Assembly: GCA_030280995.1 (NCBI GenBank)
Contig: JASXTE010000016.1
Coordinates: forward strand, 10,599,501 to 10,663,500
Direction: 5' to 3'
Origin: Hemileia vastatrix
Lineage: Eukaryota > Basidiomycota > Pucciniomycetes > Pucciniales > Zaghouaniaceae
DNA length: 64,000 nt
Positions 20,560-33,254 of this stretch are shown piece after piece; position 1 is the stretch's first letter; every line of letters starts with the position of its first letter. A program made the position numbers and the translations under genes. The notes below the pieces were generated by a model. It was not told the DNA's origin and searched no databases. It saw only the letters and a list, made by a program, of their open reading frames with translations.

Positions 20560-23500
20560 GTCTAGTTACTCAAGCCCAGTATTTTGTGTTGTCAAACATA
20601 AAGGCAATTTAAGGGATGTTCATGATTCAAGAGAGATGAAAAAGGTTTGAATCAAAGGCACAGGATCTCTACCAACTCTAGAAGATTTTGAGGATTCTTT
20701 TTTGGGATGGACATATTATGTATTAGTAGATATAATGGGAGGATAGGATGAGTGTGAGTTAGATAGGTTGTCAAGACCCATGACTACGTTTGAAACTCCA
20801 TTGGGGCGCTTTAGGTTAACAAGGTTACTGGAGGGCACTAAAAATTCAGTGGAAGTATATCAGTCACAGATGATGTGGATAATACAGGATGAAGTTCCGG
20901 AACATGTAGAAATGTTTATCAAAAACGGTGGTATATAAGGGCCAGTTATCAATTATGATGAAGAGGTTCTAGAGGAGAGCCCAAACATTAGAAGGTTTAT
21001 TTGGGAATATTCTATTACTCTTGAAAGGGTAATTTTTAAGATAGAAAAGGCAAGTTTGAAAGTCTCATTGTTGAATTTTTTTTCTTGTCAGTGCTAAATA
21101 TTGTTGGTCATGTTGTATGTAGGAAGGGAAGAATTATCATGGAAAAACAGAAAAACAAGTTACTTACATGGCCAATACAAAGAACCTCTACAGAAGTTAG
21201 AGGGTTCTATGGTATTTGTACATATGTAAGAATGTTTATTCATGATTTTGCCTTGTTATCTTCTCTATTAAGGTGCTTGACATAAAACAATGTTGTATGG
21301 GACTGGACAGAGGAATGTAAATAATCAATCAAGTTATTAAAAAGAATAGTAGGGAAAGATATTCTTCTAAAGAAATTGAAATATGGAAAAGACACTGGAA
21401 AGATTAATCTAGCAGTAGATTCAAGTGTATCTGCGGTAGACACAGTTTTAACGCAAGAGACAACAAAGGAAATGATAGGCCTACCTTTTATGAGTCAAAG
21501 AATTTTAAAAAGATGGAGTCTAGGTATTCACAGTCCAAGTAGGAGCTATGTGGGGTTGCAAAGATTCTGAAGATATTACAATGGATACTTTGGGGGCAAC
21601 ATTTTGAGTTGCAGGTTGATGTGCTATCTTTGGTGCAAATGATTAGTAGCCCAAATTTACTGGACCTGCCAATTATTAGATGGGTGATACAGATTAATTT
21701 ATTTTCTTTTTATTTAGTCCATAAACCAGGAAAATATTTCACAATTCCAGATTCTTTATGAAGAAGGCAATTGTGCAAAGAGGATTCTGAGGCTGAAGAG
21801 TTAGAAGAGGAAAAAAGTGGATAGATGGAATAGACTATTTTTATCAAAGGTTAAGGAATAAGGTCTTCCACAAAAACATAAAACTAATTACTGGCGTCTG
21901 AAAAGACCTTAAGCTTTTATCACTACCAAAAGTCATCCCCAAAGACATTAAACTATTATCACTAATGACTGTCATCCATGAAGACATAAAACTAATGACC
22001 CGTGTCCGGGAAAACTTTAAACTATCATCATCATCATCATCTAGGTGTTTCTGCAATGACAATAAACTAAGAGAGCTTGAAGAGGAAATTTTTAATGAAA
22101 AAGATCATGAGGAGACAAATGCGCAAGGTTTATATGTTGGATCTAACATAGTAAAAAGAGGAGTTCCAGAAAAATTGGCTCAGGATTCAGACAAAAATGA
22201 CTCAATCAGTAGTCAAGAAAGTGATTTGCTGTTAGAAGGTGAATATTTAATTGAGGAATCAACTGAGAAGGTAGATTGGTTGAAAGATTATCAAGAGGGA
22301 AAAAGTCAACTGGAAAACTGTAATAAAGAAGCATGGCACAAGATAGGGAAGTGCACTAAAGAGTATTTTATTATAGACAGAAAGGTATGTAGGGAAGGCT
22401 CTTCCACACCATGATTAGTTTTATTGGATAGAGGCAGAAAAAAGAAGATTCTTAGAGAATAAAATAAAATTTTATGACATAGGGGTCAAGATGAGACTTA
22501 TATAAGAGTCAAGGACAAATTATGGTGGCCAAATATGAGATCAGAGGTCAAGGATTGGTTCCAATCTTACCAAGTATTTCAGAGCATTAGTTACAGAAAG
22601 CCTTAAGAGAAAGGAAAGGTAACAGGTGAAAATACTATTTTTGGAAGGATTAGCTTAGATTCAGTTCATCTTACAGAAGGACACTTTAAGTACTTAGTTG
22701 TGGCCAGGAATAATTTTTCAGGATGCATCAAAGCAGTGCCTTTGTTAAACCATAAGGCAATTAATGTAGCTGAATTATTAAATAAGGAATGGGTGTATAG
22801 ATACAGGTTGATGAAAATGGTAACTGTGGATGGTGGCGCTGAATTTTCTGGTTAATTCCAAGAAGTAGTTAAAGGAATTGGCACCAAAATTCAAGTTGCA
22901 AACACCACACAATATGGGGGGAAGACTTGCTAGAAAGTCCACAACCTTGGACCCAAACTCACCACAGATTGAACACACATTGAGATATTGATAGAATAAC
23001 AATACAATCAAGGATGAAAACCACTCAGAAGAAAATTTTTAGGTGGGTGTTCAAGTATAGTTCATTATGGTTTCAGTATGAGTTCAGTCTGAGTTCCATC
23101 TGAGTTCCATCTGAGTTCAGGTTGAGGACTTGCTAGCAAGTCCACCCCCTATATTGAACAGTGAATGCTGTATTATCCAGATGCAGAAATTATAATTGAG
23201 AGAGGGCATAAGATGATTAAAAATGCTCTAGTTAAGCTATGTAGAGCTCATAAAGAAAAGTTAAAAAGTTATTTACCTTCAGTATTATTTGCAGATAGTT
23301 TTTTAGTGAAAAGGATGACAGGTTTTTCAACTTGTGAACTTATTTTTGGTCAAAAGGAGGTAGTACCTATTGATCTGGAAGCTTCATCTTTTCTAGGATG
23401 TGATTGGTATAAAGTGTGCTCAACTGAGGATTTAATTCTAGCGAGAGTGGTGCAGCTTGAAAGGAATGATGATTTTGTGGAAAAGACATATGAAAGAATG

Positions 23501-25084
23501 ATGATGATTAGGGAGAAATCAGTGAATTATTGGGTTTAGAGCTTAGCACACAGATTAAGGGAACCATTGAAACCAGTGGATTTGGTATTAGTGTGCAATA
23601 GAAGTCTTTAGAGTCAATGGGGGAAAATGTTATCAGATAGATGGAATGGTCCTTATAGGACCTGAAAAAATATAACTGGAGGTTCTTACTGACTGGAGGA
23701 GTTGGATGGTACTGAGTGGAATAAACATGTAGCAGCCAATAAGATCAAAATATTCTACCCAAGAGGGGTACCAGTAACACAAGAATTACCTCCAGAATGA
23801 GCGAAAACTTCCAGAATAACCTCTGGGAAGAGGATAAACTAACAAAATTATTTATGTTTTCTCAGGAAAGAGTTTAAACTATTATTAGTATCTTAATTTT
23901 TTTTTAGGACTGATAGAAGGCTATGACACAGCTGTGATGGATAGGGCGCTAGAAATGGTAAAGCAACTATGGCTCAACATGCAGTTGGTATTATCCCCTA
24001 GAGTAGATTTAATGGGGTAAAGAATTAATGTTGTACAAGGGGATATGAAGAAGCAGATGAGATATATAGAGGAATGGCTGTCTGTGAAAATAAGAAGTAT
24101 ACTGGGGACTTAGAAGAAGGTTGGCAGATGGACTGCCCAAATTTAGGCATCTGTGTTCTTGAAAAATCTCTGATGATGAAGATTAATAAATCAGGATGAA
24201 GATATTTAAAGATAGTAGAGTGAGTATATTCAAGAGAACTCTAACTCTCTAAAAAGGTGTATATGGCAAATTTAAGTGTGTCACAAGCACTAACCACTTT
24301 GCTCATGATTTATAAAGAATTGGGAATTATTTTTTAGGATAATTAAGGAGATTAAGCATATATAAAAAGGGAACTATTTAAAAGCATTTGAATTCTGATT
24401 ATAAGGATTTGAAGGAAGATAATTATTAATCAGAATCACAATTGAAACTTGAGGGGAATCCTTTCAATTCTTCAGGCATGATGAAGTTATTGGGATCTGC
24501 AGAAAAATCAGGGATTGATGAGGAACTGATTGAATTCATTAGTTGAACTATCATTTAAATATGATGGTAACAGGAATTTTAATCATTCTCAGAGAACCCA
24601 GGAGCGCAGCTATATAAAGATGACATGGTGCCATATATGTGGCAAAGGTGCAAAAATATTTGCATCAAATTCACAAATGGGAGAGGTTGGGGGACCCATT
24701 CTAAGCAAATAGATTTGTTAAAACCTTTGAAGAAATTGAAATTAGAAAAGATCATGTGAAATTAAGGATGATGGAATTACTAGCTAACAGATTTCTAGGC
24801 CACTTGGAAGGGGAAAGCACTCTCACAGTGTTGGGAGCATATGCAGAACATGGCTGTAATGAAAAGTTTTTTTCAGAAGGCAGAGGGGATTCTGCCTTGG
24901 GTTAGATAGAGATTTCTTGCTGAGGGTACGTAGGGAGAGACACTCTGTCAGCAAGAATAGTTTCAGAGGAAGGATTAGGAGCACTACTGGGACTAGCTAT
25001 TATAGTAGGGCCGCTAGAGGTATCTCCAGGGGGGAACTGGATATAGCCATTAGGAGAATTAGGACATTCATAGGAGAAAGTAAA
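20560..25084 (+). pseudogene. Element B: Gypsy pol relic (RT, RNase H, integrase, tail)
   Basis: A heavily decayed plus-strand Pol of a Gypsy lineage distinct from elements 1-4. RT is seen at 20700-20960: RPMTTFETPLGRFRLTRL, then EHVEMFIKNGGI, where this lineage normally has IDDGG, so both catalytic aspartates are gone. RT connection at 21090-21285 (NIVGHVVCRKGRIIMEKQ). RNase H at about 21380-21640 (KINLAVDSSVSAVDTVL). Integrase from about 22460, interrupted by a MITE at 22903-23163, with its C-terminal part open at 23165-23539 (IIERGHKMIKNALVKLCRAH). A GPY/F-like end lies near 23600-23780 (LEELDGTEWNKHVAANKIK with changes). A short degenerate tandem repeat of about 35 bp lies at 21870-22040. 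At 24917-25084 an Arg/Gly-rich Gag-like piece is open and continues past element 3 at 34396. Many stops; not functional. Confidence 0.75.
22903..23163 (-). mobile_element. CACTA-type MITE copy 4, inside element B integrase
   Basis: A 261-bp copy in the orientation of copy 1. The left end is CACCACACAATAT and the right end has mutated to attgaacagtg. Flanks read aaa and aat, an imperfect 3-bp duplication. The right palindrome gacttgctagcaagtcc is intact and the left one has one change. It interrupts the integrase relic of element B. Confidence 0.85.
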
Positions 25085-25089
25085 AATAT

Positions 25090-26124
25090 TGTCAGCCAGG
25101 CTATTCCAGGAGTCCAGTAAATGATATATAAATTATAAAACCTTAAAGAGTGGGTAAGACTTGTATTTAATGAATATAACTTAATATTTTATTGCATAAT
25201 GAAATTATATAAGAATTTTATTATATACAAGTGTTACATTAAATTTATTGGTTATATATATTTTTATATACAATTAAATTGAGCATAATATAATATATTC
25301 TACAAATAATGGCGCATTTTTATGTATTTAATAATTATAAATTTATATTTAATTAATTGAAAAACATATATTATAATTACAAGTGTAAAATTGATTTATA
25401 ATATATTTAAATTAATTACTTAAATTTATATATTAAATAATACCTCTCATATGATGCTAAACAATAATTAATGACGCTTCTTTTGACCCTTAATTGTGTT
25501 AGAAAATACAAATAAATTAATTTGGACTAAATTGAGATTAATTGCTTGTTTTGTTGCGTCAAATTATTTTTTGTTTCACTTAAAATATCCTTTAATCAGA
25601 ATGTACCATCTGTTTGGAATTATATTTCTCATAGTTCCTATGTTTCCAATCTTGTTTAGTTATTCACTATTGTCACTTACTGATTTGGGAATTAATGGCG
25701 GGGAAATTGGATTCTTAATTGGGGTTTTAATTATTTGTTTCATGTTTGTCTCTATATTGTTATGTTTCATTTACTCTTTTGATATATTTGTTTTATTCCA
25801 TTCTAATCATTGTATTTAAAAAGATAGTAGCGCTTCAGAGGACCCATTGCCTATAAAAGGGCCTTGGATAATCCCCTGTAGCCTCATCACTTATTATACA
25901 CTCAACAAATTAAATAACCATTTTATTACGTTTATATTTTTTTATTAATATTATTATTAATAAAATCTAAGTTTTTGTCACCTCTCAAAGTTGCTCACCG
26001 TTGTCTCCCTCTCAAATAAATTATATATATATATTTGGTTTATTTCTTTATTTTCCTTTGTCCTCCTCCTTTTCTCCTCCTTTTTCTCCTATTTTTCTTA
26101 CCTCTTCTAGACGACTGACCGACA
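25090..26124 (+). repeat. Element 3 5' LTR
   Basis: Starts TGTCAGCC and ends GACCGACA. The TATA box is TATAAAA at 25852-25858. Compared with the 3' LTR it lacks about 101 bp near 25945, between short tatta/taata repeats. An internal frame (25496-25819) is LTR sequence, not a gene. Confidence 0.95.
25852..25858 (+). promoter_or_regulatory. TATA box in element 3 5' LTR
   Basis: TATAAAA in a GC-richer context, repeated at 34017-34023 in the 3' LTR, about 270 bp before the LTR end. It is the likely promoter for the element transcript. Confidence 0.6.
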
Positions 26125-26126
26125 AC

Positions 26127-26140
26127 TGGGGACCTTTCCA
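26127..26140 (+). promoter_or_regulatory. Candidate primer-binding site of element 3
   Basis: Two bases after the 5' LTR the sequence reads TGGGGACCTTTCC. Element 4 has TGGGGGTCTTTCC at the same place in its own orientation. A TGG start fits a tRNA 3' end as primer, but I cannot name the tRNA. Confidence 0.4.
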
Positions 26141-26807
26141 AACGACGACGACGATCGAGCCTGGCGACGAATGACAAAACGCACGGACCACCTAGCAAAA
26201 CGAAACTTTTGCCGTGACTGAGTTTCAAACTTGGGTTCGACATCTTAGGTTTATATAATATTAATTTTTATATTATTTTGAAGTGATTTTTCGATCACTA
26301 TAGTAAGTTCACCTTTGCACCTCTCACTCATATTACTATATTTTTATTGCAATAACAGTGATTGTGGCTTAATTGCTGATTCACTGAGTGTAAGTGTTCA
26401 ATTTTTAAAATTTTTTTTCCTAGTTGACCATTATAGAGTGTTAAATCCTCTTAGTCCTAGAAGAATTGACATTTTTTATTAATACAAATTGAATTATTAA
26501 TTTAATTTTTTTTTATTAATTATTGTTAATTTTGGTTGACTTAAAAGTACATTTTGCTTAGTCCCAAATATATTGCCATATTTAATATTGGTAATTAATT
26601 GGTTGAATTAACTTGATTGTTATTCCCAATTTAACCTTGCAATCCATTTTTTTTAAAAAATTAATTTTTTTTATTATTACTTTATATTGAAAATTATTTT
26701 TTCTATAATTTAATTAATAAATTTTTTTTATTATTTGGAGCAATTATTGACTAATCTTTATTATTTTTTTTAAGAAATAATAAGTAAATTAAAATCTTCC
26801 CACTATT

Positions 26808-27471
26808 ATGTCCAACAATTTGGCAGAAAAAATGGATAACATGCAAGTGGATGAAATAGAAATTGACTATGATGCTGACACTGTAAGTTCTTCTAAAGTT
26901 GGTCATAAAAAATCTTATACTAACACAAAGAATTCACATACTGCAGGATGTGGAAATGACAGGAAATGCAAACAAACCAAACCCCCTTCCCCCAGTACCA
27001 CAGAAGGAAGTAAAGCCTCTAGTGCCTCAAGAAGGTCTTCCAAAAGGCTTCAAAATAAAAAAGCTTCCTCTGCCACAACAAATCAGCAACCTATCCAGTC
27101 ATATAAAAGAGTTGAAGACAGAAAATATGACGTACAAAGCAAAGGTAGACACATTGTGGGATCAGGTCCAAGAACTCAGGAACCAGATTCAGGCCCAGGC
27201 CCCTCCTCAGTTGCCTCCTAATCAACCTTCACAGCCACCCAGCTCAACCATCCAAAATCCAAATACTATGGAAGTAGAGCAATGGAAATGGGATTATCTA
27301 ATGAGTCACTATCAACAGAATGTGCAACACCCTCCTCATCATCAGCCTGGCCCATCCAGAACACCCAATTTCCATCCACCTCCTCATCCCTACCAACAAG
27401 GCAGGAGAAAGAAGGCCCAAGCACAATCCCAAACCCAGTCCCAGGGGAAGTTTCCTCCTCTGCCATGGTAA
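26808..27471 (+). CDS. Element 3 spliced accessory protein in the +1 frame (overlaps Gag)
   Basis: Exon 1 (26808-26882) encodes 25 residues starting MSNNLAEKMDNMQ. The following 64-bp intron (26883-26946) is textbook fungal: GTAAGT donor, TACTAAC branch site and CTGCAG acceptor. Removing it switches to the +1 frame, which stays open to the TAA at 27469 and yields about 199 aa. Exon 2 has a Pro-rich start, a coiled-coil-like Leu/Glu/Lys stretch, VEQWKWDYL, a His/Pro-rich run, a basic GRRKK patch, and ends LPW. Element 4 keeps the same splice position, the same order of motifs and the same ending, although the primary Gag frame over this stretch is barely alike. It may be a separate accessory protein or the true N-terminal Gag. 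Both readings are inference. Confidence 0.6.
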
Positions 27472-30400
27472 GTAATTTGGTTGATAGTCACTTGGGTATG
27501 TTTTCTAATAAATCTTCTTCTGCAGGTAATATTATTGAACATGGTGAAAGAACAGTTAAACCTGTTAAAAGACAGCTTCCTGTAACTAGTAGCCCTATTG
27601 ATGTAATTAGCAAATTGTCATTTGATGAACCTTTACATTTAACTTCTACATCTTTAATTAATCCTTCTCTTGCAATTAAAAATGATTCTGTTCCCCCTGA
27701 AATCTATACCTTAATTGAAAAAACTTCTGAGGAAATATTGAAAGATACCCTTGATTTTAATATTGTAAAAGACAAACATGTGAGAGATGTGTTAATCCAT
27801 GAAAATGATAGATTAAATAATTTACACTTGCAATGTAAAGTGAGTTCTTCTGTACAAGATACAGCTTATTTAAAAATCAAAGAAACCTTTAATATTGTTC
27901 TTAGTCAACAAAAACAAATAAGAAGTGACCATAGAGCTATCTCAGATAGAAATATCAGTCTACATAAGACCTTGAGTGAATTGAAACCCCTTATTGAGGA
28001 AAATTATTCATTCAAAAATGAAATAAAATCTCTGAAAAATGAGTTTAAGAAGCTAAAAAATGATTTCCATGCACTAAGTACCAAACACTCAGTTTCTGAG
28101 GACAAAAATGTTCTATCTCTTGCAAAAGTAAATGACCAGATGTCTGAAATTCCAAGAATAAGAAACTATGTGTCTGACCTACAGGAAAAGTTCTCAACCT
28201 TAAACACCAATAATGAATTAAATGAGATTTCTGTAAATAAGCTGCATAAAAATAAAGGGAAAAGACCTGAGCAGAGCTCATCCTTTCTTCCTCATATTTC
28301 AACCATTAAACAAACTGACAATGAGTCTGTAAAATCTTTTGCTACTAGCAAAAAATCTTGTGATGGTCATGCACCAGCTGTTTCTGTAAATAATGAAATT
28401 TCTGAACACCTGGCTAAACTTCAGGAATTATTAATAATGAATAATTCAAACCAAAAAGTGGACCATCCCAGTAGTCAGAAAAATTGGCCTAAGTTGGACC
28501 AATATCCTACCTTTGATGGTTATTCTTCCTCTGATTGGCAACACTTTATCCAGAGAATCGATAATTTAAAGAGATCTTATAAACTACCTGATGAAGAAAT
28601 TGTTTCTAAGCTAATTTCTTTATTTTCCAATGTAGCCTTGATGTGGTATGAATCTGTCCTCTTAGATAACAATCATTATACATGGAATGATTGGAAATCC
28701 TTGATTGAGAATCAGTTTGGTGGTTCAAAATTCAGGTTAGCTCAGCAGAGACTGTATGAGAATACTAGATATGTATCCTCCTCTGTTGAAAGCCCATTGT
28801 TTTTCTGATGAAAATAACTAAAATCCTTAGAGCAATTGATCCAAAGTTGGATTATGATATTTGGAGAGATAAAATCTTGTATAAATTACCAAATTCTCTT
28901 AGGGATTTGATTGTTGCTAGAACTGAGCATGTAAGGGAAAATTCTTCTTTCATTAATATCTGTAATGAAGTACTACTCAACCATAGATATGAACCAAAGA
29001 ATTACCTTAGTAAATCTTATAATGATCAGAATAAACCTTCTATAAAGCTCCCAGAAAAATCTGGTAAACCCTCTGCCCCAGTTGCACCTAAAAAATATGC
29101 AACAAATACTTGTTATAAATGTAACAAACCGTGGCAGAAGGGTCATGTTTGTGACAAGAAAATTCATCTTGTTGAACAAAATGAAGACACTGATGAAGTT
29201 GAACTTGATGTCAATAATTCTTCCAGTGACTGTGAAAGTAATATCTCCTATGACAATGAATCTGTTAAAGATGTTTTAATGTTGGAACATGATGTCCATT
29301 ATTTAAATAATATATCTGAAGATTGTGTATTGAATTTATCTTCAGTAAAAAATGCTGAGATAATTAAAGATATTACTAACAATTCTATTCCTATATCCCC
29401 TTTAAAGGCACCTGTTATCATTAATGGTAAAAATGTTGATGTAGTTCTTGCTTCTGGTGCTGGAGGAAGTGTAGTATCTGAAAAAGCTTTGGCTTCAGTG
29501 GATAAGGAATATTTGAGTAAATTATTGCCTATAACTTCTGAAAAATGGAGAGGGTATGGTTCTACATTATTTCCTATTGGCAAATACAAAACCTCTGTAT
29601 TTTTCAAATATAATGGTGGTTTTGTCAGAGCTATTTGTGAGCTTGTTGTCATGAAAAATGATAATTTGAGCAATTGGTTTATTATGGGAAATGATATTTT
29701 AACCATGTTTGGTGTGAAACTGGACCCAGAAAATAATTGCTTTACCTTAGGAATGAATGGGAAAAAGAAATTCAAAATTTCCTCTCCTAGAACTTCTGGG
29801 CATTTGTTGAAATCTTGTAACTCACTGACCCAATGTAAAGGTAGAACAACAACTGAAATGGATTATTTATTACATGAAATAAATACTGCTTCTTTTGGTG
29901 ATCAGTTGACTTGTGAACAAAAAGATTCTATTGTTGCCTCTATTACCTCTTTCCCTATGGCTTTTGCTCATGGGTCTCATGTCTTGGGAATTGTTCAGGA
30001 AGAAATGAAGATTACCTTATCCTGTAATTTGAGTGATATTCCTCCTAACCTTAAGAAAAAACCATATCCTGCTTCTCCATCAAAAAGAAAAGATATTGAA
30101 GATAATATTGAAAAATTATTGAAAATGAATATCATTGAGAAAGTGGATGTCACCCCCAAATATTGTGTCATCTCCCCAGTCTTAATTTCTTATGAAAAAG
30201 ATAAAGCTAGATTATGTGGAGATTACAGAGCTTTAAATACTTATACTGTTGATGATATTTATCCTTTACCCAGAATTAATTCAATACATGCTACCTTGCA
30301 AGGTGCAAAATTTATTAGTTGTCTGGATGGTAATAAAGGTTATCATCAAGTTCCAGTTGAGAAAAATTCTCAAAATTTTTTGCTTATTGCTACTCATATG

Positions 30401-30910
30401 GGAATATATAAGTATGTTAGGATGCCATTTGGCCCTAAAAATACTCCTTCAGTTTTCCAGAAGGTCATGGATAACACTTTCCATCAAGAAATTATTGAAG
30501 GTTGGCTCATGGTTTATATTGATGATATTATTGTTTTTTCTAAAACTTTTGATGAACATATAATTCACTTGAATAGAGTTTTCCAAAAAATGGATAAAAT
30601 CAATATGAACTTATCTTTAAAAAAGTGTAAATTTGGTTTTCAATCTTTGAAAGTCCTTGGCCATGTTGTGTCAGGCTTACAAATTTGTGTAGACCATAAT
30701 AAAGTTGCTGCCATTCAAAATGTGAAAGCACCAACTTCTGTAAGAGAAATCCAAAGTTTTTTGGGTATGTGTGGCTATTATAGACAATATATTAAAAATT
30801 ATCAGGTCATAGCCTTGCCTCTTACAAAACTAACCAGAAAAGATGTTGCTTTTCTCTGGAATAATGACTGTCAGAAAGCTTTTAATACATTGAAAAGTTG
30901 CTTAATGACA

Positions 30911-31171
30911 CACTACGCAATATAGGGGGTGGACTTGCTAGCAAGTCCTCAACCTGAACTCAGATGGAACTCAGATGGAACTCAGACTGAACTCATACTG
31001 AACCCATACTGAACTCTACTTGAACACCCACCTAAAACTGTTCTTCTGAGTGGTGTTCATTCCTGATTGTATGGCTCCTTTATCAATAGCTCAATGTGTG
31101 TTCAATCTATGGTGAGTTTGGGTCCAAGGTTGCGGACTTGCTAGCAAGTCCGCCCCCCATATTGTGTGGTG
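30911..31171 (+). mobile_element. CACTA-type MITE copy 5, TSD ACA, inside element 3 pol
   Basis: 261 bp, starting CACTACGCAATAT and ending with the inverse of CACCACACAATAT, flanked by ACA at 30908-30910 and 31172-31174. Both subterminal GGACTTGCTAGCAAGTCC palindromes are intact. Element 4 shows the empty site: its Pol reads through LMTAPILGLPDF without interruption. This fixes both ends and the 3-bp duplication. Confidence 0.95.
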
Positions 31172-33240
31172 ACAGCCCCTATATTGGCTCTTCCAGATTT
31201 TAACAAGCCATTTGTACTTTATACAGATGCTAGCTTTATTGGTCTGGGAGCTGCCCTTCACCAAAAGCAAATTATTAATGATAAATCCTCAGAGGCTGTA
31301 ATTTGTTATATTTCAAGAACCTTAAGAAATAGTGAATTGAAATATGGTGCAACTCAATTGGAGTTCTTAGCAGTTGTTTGGGCTCTTGAGAAACTTCATT
31401 ACTACTTGGATGACCAAAAATTTGAGTTGGTAACTGACTGTAGTGCTGTGAAATCTCTCTTAAACCTCAAAACACCTAACAGACATATGTTCAGGTGGCA
31501 ACTTGCTGTTCAAGAATACAGAGGAAGGATGACTATTATCCATAGAGCTGGAAATTTTCACTCTAATGTTGATATGCTCTCCAAATTTCCTCTGCCAAAT
31601 AATGACTCCAATCCTGCTTATGTACCTGAAGATGATACTGTTCATATCCATGGTATATTTATAGTTGATATGGAAGAAGAGTTATTACAGTTAATACTGG
31701 ATTCATATGATAAAGATTCTGACTTAAATAAATTAGTTACTATTTTGAATGATCCTAAGAATGCTTCAATTCAAGCATTAATAAAAACTCTTCCTGGAAA
31801 GTACCAAAATGCATTAAATAAGGGAAAGTTTTCTATTGAAGATGGTTATATATATTATAGAAGGAAGCTTACCAATGTAATTGTTATTCCTCCTTCAATG
31901 AAAGAAACTATCCTCAAACTTTGTCATGATGACATATTAGCTGGTCATTTTGATCTTGAAAAAACATTGATTAGAATCAAAAACACTGCATGGTGGGCTA
32001 ATATGTCTGAAGACACAAAATTATATGTTGAATCTTGTGATTCCTGCCAAAAATCTAAAAGGTTAACAGGTAAGAGAGCAGGGTTATTACAACATATTGA
32101 AGCACCTAGTGCTCCCTGGCAAATCATTAATATGGATTTTGTCACTGGTCTTCCTGTTGCAGGTAAAGACAGCTTTAACTCTTGTTGGGTAATAGTGGAT
32201 AGATTCACTAAAATGTGCAAATTTATTCCAACCCACAAAGATGTATCCACCAAAGAATTAGCTTTCTTATGGTGGTCTTACATGTTTAATATTATTGGTT
32301 TTCCAAAAGCCATTATCTCTGATAGGGATCCAAAATTTACTTCTGAGTTTTGGACCTCTTTGATGGATATTTGTGGCTGTGAGTTAAAATTGTCTACAGC
32401 TCACCATCCTCAGACTGATGGTCTAGCTGAAAGAATGATTCAAACTCTGGAAGATATGATTAGAAGGTATTGTGCCTTTGGTTTAGAATATAAAGACAAT
32501 GACAGATTTACTCATGATTGGGTCACTCTTTTGCCTGGTCTTGAATTTGCATATAATAGCACTGTTCATTCTGTCACTGAGAAAAAGCCTTTTGAGCTTT
32601 GGTTAGGTTATGTCCCAAACACTCCTGCTCAGATTCTCAATAATAAATTACCTAAGTTGGAACTACACCCTGGTGTAAAATCTTTTATGCAAATGCAACA
32701 GCTATGCAGAAAACATGCTCAAAGTTGTATTGATAAAGCATTTGAATATGAAAAGAAAAGATGGGATAAATCCCATAAAGAATACACATTTAACAAGGGT
32801 GATGAAGTGTTGATCTCTACTGTCCATTTCAATTTACAGGGTAACCACAAATTAAAAGATCCTTTTGTAGGACCATTTGTTGTTAAAAGAATGGTTGGTG
32901 ATAATGCAGTAGAAGTTGTATTGTATTCTCCATATGATAGGAAACATCCTGTCTTTCCCATTTCTTTGCTTAAACCTTATACTTCTAACAGTGACTTATT
33001 TCCAAAAAGAAGAGGAAGACCTAAGAAGAACCCTCAGGAAGTCACAGAAACAGCAGAAATTGATAAAATTCTCAATGATAGAATTATCACTTCTAGGAGA
33101 GGTACTGAATATTTATTGAGATATAAGAACAAATCATCTGAACATGATGCATGGATACCTGGCAAGGAAATTTCAAATCTGCCTGCTCTGTTGAAAAAAT
33201 ACAAAAAGAAAAAATCTTAGCATTTTTTTTATTGTTTTTT

Positions 33241-33254
33241 TTAGAGTGAGGGAG
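33241..33254 (+). promoter_or_regulatory. Polypurine tract of element 3
   Basis: AGAGTGAGGGAG lies directly before the 3' LTR start TGTCAG at 33255. Element 4 has GGGGTGAGGGAG at the same place (minus strand, 54687-54676). It would be the plus-strand primer. Confidence 0.75.

Larger units (their letters stand above)
26808..33220 (+). pseudogene. Element 3 Gag-Pol, disabled
   Basis: The same layout as the intact 1955-aa Gag-Pol of element 4. The unspliced frame has a stop at 27219-27221, is open 27282-28807, and loses one base near 28797-28803 (restored frame 28808 on). The MITE at 30911-31171 then interrupts it; MITE plus TSD are 264 bp, so the frame resumes in phase to 33220. Domains: a coiled-coil gag region, zinc knuckle CYKCNKPWQKGHVC near 29115, protease LASGAGGSVVS near 29450 (Ala in place of the catalytic Asp), RT YIDD near 30520, RNase H near 31220, integrase HHCC near 31930-32050, DDE core to about 32440 and a chromodomain at about 33050-33210. 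It cannot make an active protease or a continuous Pol. Confidence 0.9.

Noticed and set aside
25496..25819. Hydrophobic frame of 107 aa (150 aa in the other copy at 33661-34113) resembling a membrane protein
   Set aside because: It lies inside the LTRs of element 3; hydrophobicity follows from AT-rich composition.
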